From Mesonia ostreae (GTDB taxonomy: Bacteria; Bacteroidota; Bacteroidia; Flavobacteriales; Flavobacteriaceae), in contig NZ_JAVRBG010000001.1 of the NCBI RefSeq assembly GCF_031845265.1, positions 62,001-126,000 of the forward strand: a stretch of 64,000 nucleotides of DNA, read 5' to 3'. The notes beneath the pieces are model-generated. The model was not told the DNA's origin and made no database searches. It saw nothing but the letters and a program-made list of their open reading frames with translations. Positions 58,383-64,000 of this stretch are shown here, piece by piece. Both the position numbers and the translations under genes were made by a program. The first letter of the stretch is position 1, and every line of letters begins with the position of its first letter.

Positions 58383-60245
58383 TTATTGGTTAATTATAAA
58401 AGGTTCACCGCTGTAAGGTTTTACATATTCCTCTTCTAGAGAATGCTCCAATACCCATTTTTCTAAATCTTTTCTTGAAATATCTTCCTTTAAATACTTT
58501 TCTATCATTAAGCTAGCTATCCTTCCAGCGTAGCGAGAACCCCAATATCCATTCTCTACTACTACAGCTATAGCTATTTTAGGATCATCTTTGGGAGCAA
58601 AAGCTATAAAGATAGAATGATCTGTTAGTTGAGTTTTTTTTCCGTCAATTTTAGTAAAGTTTTCGGCAGTTCCTGTTTTTCCGCAGATTTCAACTTCTGG
58701 AATTCTTAAAAAACTTGCAGTTCCATATTCATATACGCCAAACATTCCTTCTATAATAGGCTCAAAATGTTCTTTACTAATTGTGGTTTGATTTTTTTGC
58801 GTAAATTTTTCATCTTTTATAGGCGTACCGTCAATCTCTTTTAAAATATGTGGCGTATAATACCAACCTCTATTCGCAATAGCGGCTGTATAATTAGCCA
58901 ACTGAATTGGTGTTGCCAAAACTTCTCCTTGTCCAATAGCATTGGATAGTGTATAGGTAGAAGTCCACCTTCCACTAGGATACCATTTGTCATAATAATC
59001 TCCGTCAGGAATTCTTCCAGGCTGGCCTACCGGCAAATCGTTTCCTAAAAAACCTCCTAGCCCAAAGCTTTCTAAATGATTGCTCCAAGCGTCCATTCCA
59101 TCACTGGCTTTCTCATATTTATCAATCACTCTTCTATAGGTTTTTGCAAAATAGGTATTACAAGATTGTGCTAATGCGGGAGTCATAGAAAGTGGACTCG
59201 AATGAGAATGACATCCCATTTTTGCAGATCTACCATATCTAAATCCCATGTTACAGCCTATGGTTTCTTTGGTGCTGATTACATTTTCTTCTAAAGCGAT
59301 TAAACCCGTTAAAGCTTTAAAAGGGGAGCCCGGCGGATACATTGCTTGCAAACCTCTATTTAGAAGTGGCTTATTAATAGTGTCATACCAAAGCTTTGTA
59401 AAGTTTTTTGATCTTTTTCTTCCTACAAGTAAAGCGGGATCATAAGCAGGGGCAGTAATCAAAGAAATAATTTCGCCCGTTGCAGGTTCAATGGCTACAA
59501 TACCACCATGTTTACCTTGCATTAATTGTTCGCCGTATGCTTGTAGTTTTGCATCTAAGGTGAGAGTAATATCTTTTCCTTTTACAGGAAGTGTATCATA
59601 AATCCCCTCCTTATAAGGTCCTATCTCTCTATTAAAACGGTCTTTTTGCGTGTATTTTACTCCTTTAACTCCTCTTAAAATTTCTTCATATTGTTTTTCT
59701 ACTCCCGATCTTCCAATTAAATCTCCAGATTTATAATAAGGAAGATTATCTACTTCGGCATTTGTAACTTCTGAAATATAACCCAATTCACTAGCAGAAT
59801 TTTCTGTTTGGTAGTCTCGTAAGGATCTCTTCTGAATATAGAAACCTTCAAATTTTCGCATTTTTTCTTGTAGGAAAGCAAATTCATCTTTCGTAAGCTG
59901 AGGCACAATAACCGAAGGCAACCTAGGCGAGTAAATTTTTGCTTTATCCAATTGTTTTTCTAAGCGTTCTATAGAAATATTAAGTAAGCCAGAAAACTCT
60001 GTAGTATCAAAAGGTTCAATATCTCTTGGTATAGCCATGACATCATAAGAAGGCTGGTTAGAGACCAAAAGCTCTCCATTTCTATCAAAAATATAACCCC
60101 TTTGCGGATAATCATAATCTACACTAATCGCATTATTTTCTGAAAGCCCTACAGACGAAGTATCTACTACTTGCATATAAAATAGCCTCCCGATAAAAAT
60201 AAAACCAGTAATTAATATAATACTAACTGAAAGTAATTTTCTCAT
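58383..60245 (-). CDS. mrdA: Penicillin-binding protein 2
   Basis: A 620-aa transpeptidase. One N-terminal membrane helix, a pedestal domain (about 40-230), and a penicillin-binding domain with the catalytic SxxK in YPPGSPFK (Ser307/Lys310), SCNTYF (SxN) and CGKTGTAENF (KTG). It cross-links the cylindrical wall with RodA. It is coupled to mreD by a 4-bp overlap and to rodA by adjacent start. Confidence 0.95.
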   Translation of the reverse strand: MRKLLSVSIILITGFIFIGRLFYMQVVDTSSVGLSENNAISVDYDYPQRGYIFDRNGELLVSNQPSYDVMAIPRDIEPFDTTEFSGLLNISIERLEKQLDKAKIYSPRLPSVIVPQLTKDEFAFLQEKMRKFEGFYIQKRSLRDYQTENSASELGYISEVTNAEVDNLPYYKSGDLIGRSGVEKQYEEILRGVKGVKYTQKDRFNREIGPYKEGIYDTLPVKGKDITLTLDAKLQAYGEQLMQGKHGGIVAIEPATGEIISLITAPAYDPALLVGRKRSKNFTKLWYDTINKPLLNRGLQAMYPPGSPFKALTGLIALEENVISTKETIGCNMGFRYGRSAKMGCHSHSSPLSMTPALAQSCNTYFAKTYRRVIDKYEKASDGMDAWSNHLESFGLGGFLGNDLPVGQPGRIPDGDYYDKWYPSGRWTSTYTLSNAIGQGEVLATPIQLANYTAAIANRGWYYTPHILKEIDGTPIKDEKFTQKNQTTISKEHFEPIIEGMFGVYEYGTASFLRIPEVEICGKTGTAENFTKIDGKKTQLTDHSIFIAFAPKDDPKIAIAVVVENGYWGSRYAGRIASLMIEKYLKEDISRKDLEKWVLEHSLEEEYVKPYSGEPFIINQ

Positions 60246-60748
60246 TTTTTATTTTGCTGAAATAGTCCTGTCACAATAAGAATTAATAAAATTGTAAATA
60301 GGCTAGAAAATAAGGTTTTTTTAAGTAATAAAACAATAAAATTTACATCAAATATTTCTAAAGAAAATAATACTAAATGATGAATAAAAACTAACAACGA
60401 AATGTAAGAGAATCTTTGAGCAAATGGAGTCTGATGAAATTTTACGGTTTGATGTTCGTAACTTATTCCGAAAGAAAATCTTAAAAAACTTGGTCTTAAA
60501 TAAGCAATGAGAACACTTGCCGCCGCATGTATACCTCCGCTATCCTCAAAAGTATCTATAGTTAATCCTATTAGAAAACTAAAAAATATAACTTTATACT
60601 GCGACAAGTTGAGCGGTAGCAATAAAATAAAGAAAACGTATAAATAGGGATTAATATATCCCAGAAAATTTATATTACTAAGAATAAGTACTTGCAACAA
60701 TACAAGAATCACAAATCGAGCAATATTAGAAATTAAAAATTTATTCAT
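60242..60748 (-). CDS. mreD: Rod shape-determining protein MreD
   Basis: A 168-aa inner-membrane protein with about five helices and the typical ...ILSNINFLGYINPYLYVFFILLLPL start. Sequence conservation is low in this family, so the call rests on size, hydropathy and position between mreC (8-bp overlap) and mrdA (4-bp overlap). Confidence 0.9.
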   Translation of the reverse strand: MNKFLISNIARFVILVLLQVLILSNINFLGYINPYLYVFFILLLPLNLSQYKVIFFSFLIGLTIDTFEDSGGIHAAASVLIAYLRPSFLRFSFGISYEHQTVKFHQTPFAQRFSYISLLVFIHHLVLFSLEIFDVNFIVLLLKKTLFSSLFTILLILIVTGLFQQNKK

Positions 60749-61559
60749 TACTATCTAAATTTTTAATTTCTTCTTGGTTGTTGTTTTTAATTAAATAGAC
60801 ATAGCCAATATTGGTCATATCGTTAAACAATCTCACATCTATCTCATAGTAATTTTGACTGCTTTGCAAATCAAAATTTTCTACAACTCCTACTGGAATT
60901 CCCTTTGGGAATATTAAGGATCTACCGTCTGTATGAATCGTATCTCCCTTTTTAACGGGTGCTAAACGCGGAATTTCTTCCACTTGAACTATATTAGGAT
61001 CTTTTCCGTTCCAGGTAAGTGTTCCAAAATGATCTGATCTTTTGAGCTTTACATTAATGGCAGAATTAGTATTTAAAATAGATATTACCCTTGCATAATT
61101 TTTGCTAGTCTCATCGACTATACCCACAATTCCTCTACTGGTTATCACTCCATAATCTGTAGCGACACTATCCAGTTTTCCTTTATTCACCAATAAAAAA
61201 TTATCTAGTTTAGAATACCTATTGGCAATAACTTTGGCAGTAATAAATTGATAAGGTTCCTCGTAAGAAATGGTATCTGTAAAAACAGAGTCTAATTCTA
61301 CCTCTTTTAAGGCGGCTAAATTTTCTCTTAGCATTTTATTCTCATCTACTAATCTCTCGTTGTATTCCTTAAGGTTAAAATACATATCAAGATTATTTAC
61401 CCAAGAGTAAATTCCACCGGTAAAGAAATTGGCTGAACTTATAAACTTACTTTTATGGTATGAGTGGGTTTGAATGGTAAAAAAGATAGACAACAAAAAC
61501 AAAAATAAAAATAGTATGGTATTCTTATATCTGATAAGAAAATTGATAATCTGTTGCAT
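60741..61559 (-). CDS. mreC: Rod shape-determining protein MreC
   Basis: A 272-aa protein with one N-terminal membrane helix (about residues 14-28), a coiled coil (about 65-90), and the periplasmic beta-domain with AKVIANRYSKLDNFLLVNKG, VGIVDETSKNYARVISILN and IHTDGRSLIFPKGIPVGVV. It links MreB to PBP2 and RodA. It follows mreB by 15 bp. Confidence 0.93.
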   Translation of the reverse strand: MQQIINFLIRYKNTILFLFLFLLSIFFTIQTHSYHKSKFISSANFFTGGIYSWVNNLDMYFNLKEYNERLVDENKMLRENLAALKEVELDSVFTDTISYEEPYQFITAKVIANRYSKLDNFLLVNKGKLDSVATDYGVITSRGIVGIVDETSKNYARVISILNTNSAINVKLKRSDHFGTLTWNGKDPNIVQVEEIPRLAPVKKGDTIHTDGRSLIFPKGIPVGVVENFDLQSSQNYYEIDVRLFNDMTNIGYVYLIKNNNQEEIKNLDSNE

Positions 61560-61574
61560 ATTCTAATCTCTTCC

Positions 61575-62603
61575 CTATTTTATCAAAACGCTTTTAAATT
61601 TTGCTAGATTTTTTAAAGTAATTCCTGTACCACGTACCACCGCTCTTAAAGGATCTTCTGCGATGTAAACTGGCAAGTCTGTTTTTTGAGATAAACGCTT
61701 GTCTAATCCTCTTAACATAGATCCTCCTCCTGCAAGATATACCCCAGTATTATAAATATCTGCTGCTAACTCTGGTGGAGTTTGTGATAAAGTTTCCATC
61801 ACAGCATCTTCTATTCGAAGAATTGATTTGTCTAAGGCTTTCGCTATTTCCCGGTAAGAAATTTCTACCTGCTTTGGTTTTCCCGTCAATAAATCACGTC
61901 CTTGAACACTCATTTCTTCTGGTGGTACTTCTAGATCTTCTGTAGCTGCACCAATCTGAATTTTAATTTTTTCTGCAGTGCGCTCTCCAACATATAGATT
62001 ATGCTGCGTTCGCATATAATATACAATATCATTGGTAAAAACGTCTCCTGCTACTTTTACAGATTTATCGCAAACAATTCCGCCAAGGGCAATCACCGCA
62101 ATCTCTGTGGTTCCTCCTCCTATGTCTACAATCATATTCCCTTTTGGCTGCATAATATCTACTCCAATCCCAATGGCTGCGGCCATGGGTTCATGAATTA
62201 AATAAACTTCTTTACCATTTACGCGCTCTGCACTTTCTTTTACCGCTCTCATTTCTACCTCTGTAATTCCAGAAGGAATGCAAATGACCATACGCAAAGC
62301 CGGAGTAAAAATCTTCTTTTTTAAAGCGGGTATTTCTTTGATGAACATAGTAAGCATTTGCTCACTTGCATCAAAATCTGCAATTACCCCATCTTTTAAA
62401 GGTCGTATGGTTTTAATATTTTCGTGCGTTTTTCCTTGCATCATGGCAGCTTCTTTTCCTGCTGCAATAATTTTTCCGGTTACGCGGTTTCTAGCAACAA
62501 TAGATGGACTATCTACCACTACTTTGTCATTGTGAATAACAAGTGTATTGGCCGTACCAAGATCTATTGCTATATCTTCTGTAAGAAAATCAAAAAATCC
62601 CAT
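61575..62603 (-). CDS. mreB: Rod shape-determining protein MreB
   Basis: A 342-aa actin-like filament protein. Visible are the phosphate-1 loop IDLGTANTLV, the connect loop, phosphate-2 in MIVDIGGGTTEIAVIALGG and the adenosine loop GVYLAGGGSMLRGLDK. It organises the elongasome. It is the first gene of the mreB-mreC-mreD-mrdA-rodA operon. Confidence 0.97.
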   Translation of the reverse strand: MGFFDFLTEDIAIDLGTANTLVIHNDKVVVDSPSIVARNRVTGKIIAAGKEAAMMQGKTHENIKTIRPLKDGVIADFDASEQMLTMFIKEIPALKKKIFTPALRMVICIPSGITEVEMRAVKESAERVNGKEVYLIHEPMAAAIGIGVDIMQPKGNMIVDIGGGTTEIAVIALGGIVCDKSVKVAGDVFTNDIVYYMRTQHNLYVGERTAEKIKIQIGAATEDLEVPPEEMSVQGRDLLTGKPKQVEISYREIAKALDKSILRIEDAVMETLSQTPPELAADIYNTGVYLAGGGSMLRGLDKRLSQKTDLPVYIAEDPLRAVVRGTGITLKNLAKFKSVLIK

Positions 62604-62650
62604 AGAATTTTAAAAGGTATTGAATTAGGGTAATTTATAAAGGTATAAAG

Positions 62651-64000
62651 TTAGTGTTTAAAATGACGTGTACCTGTCATAACCATTGAAATATCATTTT
62701 TATTGCAATAGTCTATACTTAATTGATCTTTTATGGATCCTCCAGGTTGAATAACCGACTTGATTCCTGCTTTATCTGCTATTTCTACACAATCTGGAAA
62801 TGGAAAAAAAGCATCACTCGCCATTACGGCTCCGTTTAAATCAAATTTAAAAGCTTGTGCTTTTTCTATACTTTGTCTTAAGGCATCTACACGAGAAGTT
62901 TGCCCCGTTCCGCTGGCACAAAGTTGTTTTCCTTTTACCAAAACGATGGTGTTGGATTTGGTGTGCTTACAAATTTTTGAAGCAAACAATAAATCTTCTA
63001 TTTGCTGTGCGCTCGGTTTGGCATCTGTAACTTCTTTTAGCACCTCTTTCGTATCGGTTTTTAAGTCTTTATCCTGAACCAAAACTCCGTTTAAGCAAGT
63101 TCTCACCGTAGTTGCTGGTTGTTCTACTTCTTTTTGAGTAAGAATAATACGGTTTTTCTTTCCTTTTAAAATTTCTAAAGCTTCCTCTTCGTAGCTTGGT
63201 GCAATTACAACTTCACAAAACAATTGATGAATTTCTTCCGCAGTAGCCACATCAATAGTGGTATTAGCGATTAAAACACCTCCAAAAGCAGAAACAGGAT
63301 CTCCTGCCAACGCATCTTTATAAGCTTCTAAAATAGAATCTCTTTGCGCTAATCCGCAGGCATTGTTGTGTTTTAAGATGGCAAAAGTGGGTGCATCATT
63401 TTTAAATTCTCCCATTAAATTTACCGCTGCATCTACATCTAGTAAATTATTATAAGACAATTCTTTACCATGTAATTTATCAAAAAGCGCATCAAAATCT
63501 CCAAAGAAATAGCCTTTTTGGTGTGGATTTTCTCCATACCTCAATTGCTTTCCTTGAGTGATGCTCTGCTTATAAACTAGCTCGACTTCATTTTGATTAA
63601 AGTAATTAAAAATTGCTGTATCGTAATGCGAAGATTCTTGGAAGGCTTTTCCTGCAAAACGTTTTCTATCTTCTAAAGAGATGGCGCCATTATTAGCAGA
63701 AATAAGTTCTAGAAACTCTTCATAATCGTTCATAGAAGAAACACAAAGCACATCTTTAAAGTTTTTTGCAGCAGCTCTAATGAGAGAAATTCCTCCAATA
63801 TCTATTTTTTCTATAATATCTTGTTCTGAAGCTCCAGAAGCCACCGTTTTTTCAAAAGGATATAAATCTACAATAACAATATCCAATTGCGGAATCTCGT
63901 ACTGCTCCATCTCTTTCACATCTCCCTCATGATCTTGTCTATTTAAAATACCACCAAATACTTTTGGGTGTAATGTTTTTACTCTTCCGCCAAGAATAGA
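62651..64000 (-). CDS. purH: Bifunctional AICAR transformylase/IMP cyclohydrolase (3' part)
   Basis: The final steps of purine synthesis. About 450 codons of the C-terminal part are in the window; the frame is still open at base 64000 (GGRVKTLHPKVFGGILNR), so the start lies outside. The AICAR transformylase domain has KQLRYGENPHQKGYFFGDF, NLLDVDAAVNLMGEF, ILKHNNACGLA, DPVSAFGGVLIAN and the end SDAFFPFPDCVEIADKAGI. It precedes mreB by about 47 bp on the same strand, and may be co-transcribed. Confidence 0.95.
   Translation of the reverse strand, partial: SILGGRVKTLHPKVFGGILNRQDHEGDVKEMEQYEIPQLDIVIVDLYPFEKTVASGASEQDIIEKIDIGGISLIRAAAKNFKDVLCVSSMNDYEEFLELISANNGAISLEDRKRFAGKAFQESSHYDTAIFNYFNQNEVELVYKQSITQGKQLRYGENPHQKGYFFGDFDALFDKLHGKELSYNNLLDVDAAVNLMGEFKNDAPTFAILKHNNACGLAQRDSILEAYKDALAGDPVSAFGGVLIANTTIDVATAEEIHQLFCEVVIAPSYEEEALEILKGKKNRIILTQKEVEQPATTVRTCLNGVLVQDKDLKTDTKEVLKEVTDAKPSAQQIEDLLFASKICKHTKSNTIVLVKGKQLCASGTGQTSRVDALRQSIEKAQAFKFDLNGAVMASDAFFPFPDCVEIADKAGIKSVIQPGGSIKDQLSIDYCNKNDISMVMTGTRHFKH

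Overview
The window is a chromosomal segment of a Gram-negative, low-GC member of the Bacteroidetes, almost certainly family Flavobacteriaceae. Evidence: proteins ending in type IX secretion sorting domains, many family-restricted conserved proteins (DUF4290, DUF6495, TIGR02757, BatA), repeated TTG-N17-23-TAnnTTTG promoters, little use of Shine-Dalgarno sequences, and a mevalonate-pathway operon with an archaeal-type geranylgeranylglyceryl-phosphate prenyltransferase. The genus cannot be fixed from sequence alone.

Layout. 1-7.2 kb: a co-directional run holding the end of a membrane protein, a TIGR02757 protein, a GAF histidine kinase, a BatA/VWA membrane protein, a dihydroorotase-like protein that lacks most metal ligands, a small membrane protein and a serine esterase. 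7.2-17.9 kb: housekeeping genes (MBL hydrolase, a conserved 484-aa protein, MurA with DUF4290, DUF493, NadR-like ATPase, RecQ, Fmt, HU, YqgE, class IV aminotransferase, START-like protein). 18-20 kb: tRNA-Met, a lipoprotein and a decayed T9SS-secreted gene. 20-25 kb: HisS, an ABC permease, DUF6495, an M20 dipeptidase and tRNA-Leu. 25.1-28.2 kb: an accessory pocket with an SDR and a dead IS3-family element whose left end is present three times in tandem. 28.2-36.1 kb: envelope and secreted proteins (beta-barrel, LRR, PhoX-PKD-T9SS, diheme peroxidase with an extra N-terminal helical domain, beta-helix T9SS protein). 36.2-42.8 kb: BaiN-like flavoprotein, SBF transporter, TspO, then MvaD, mevalonate kinase and a UbiA prenyltransferase, and RluB. 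43-48.3 kb: polyamine block (arginine decarboxylase, agmatinase, deoxyhypusine synthase-like enzyme, GNAT-nitrilase fusion). 48.3-57 kb: a LAB_N protein facing a seven-gene minus-strand cluster of AhpD-like protein, ArsS radical SAM enzyme, FAD reductase, membrane polyferredoxin, two GT2 enzymes and a GT87-like mannosyltransferase. 57-64 kb: the rod-shape operon mreB-mreC-mreD-mrdA-rodA and the 3' part of purH.

The best candidate for an undescribed system is the ArsS-centred cluster at 48.9-57.0 kb. It joins radical SAM chemistry, a complete-looking membrane electron-transfer pair and three membrane-linked glycosyltransferases, with no arsenite methyltransferase gene in the window. Second is the polyamine block with a DHS homologue in an organism expected to lack eIF5A. 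Other notable signals are a natural Cys-to-Asp MurA, a dispersed GC-rich near-palindrome (TTCCGCGAAAGCG and variants), a pseudo-dihydroorotase, and IS3 terminal-repeat triplication.
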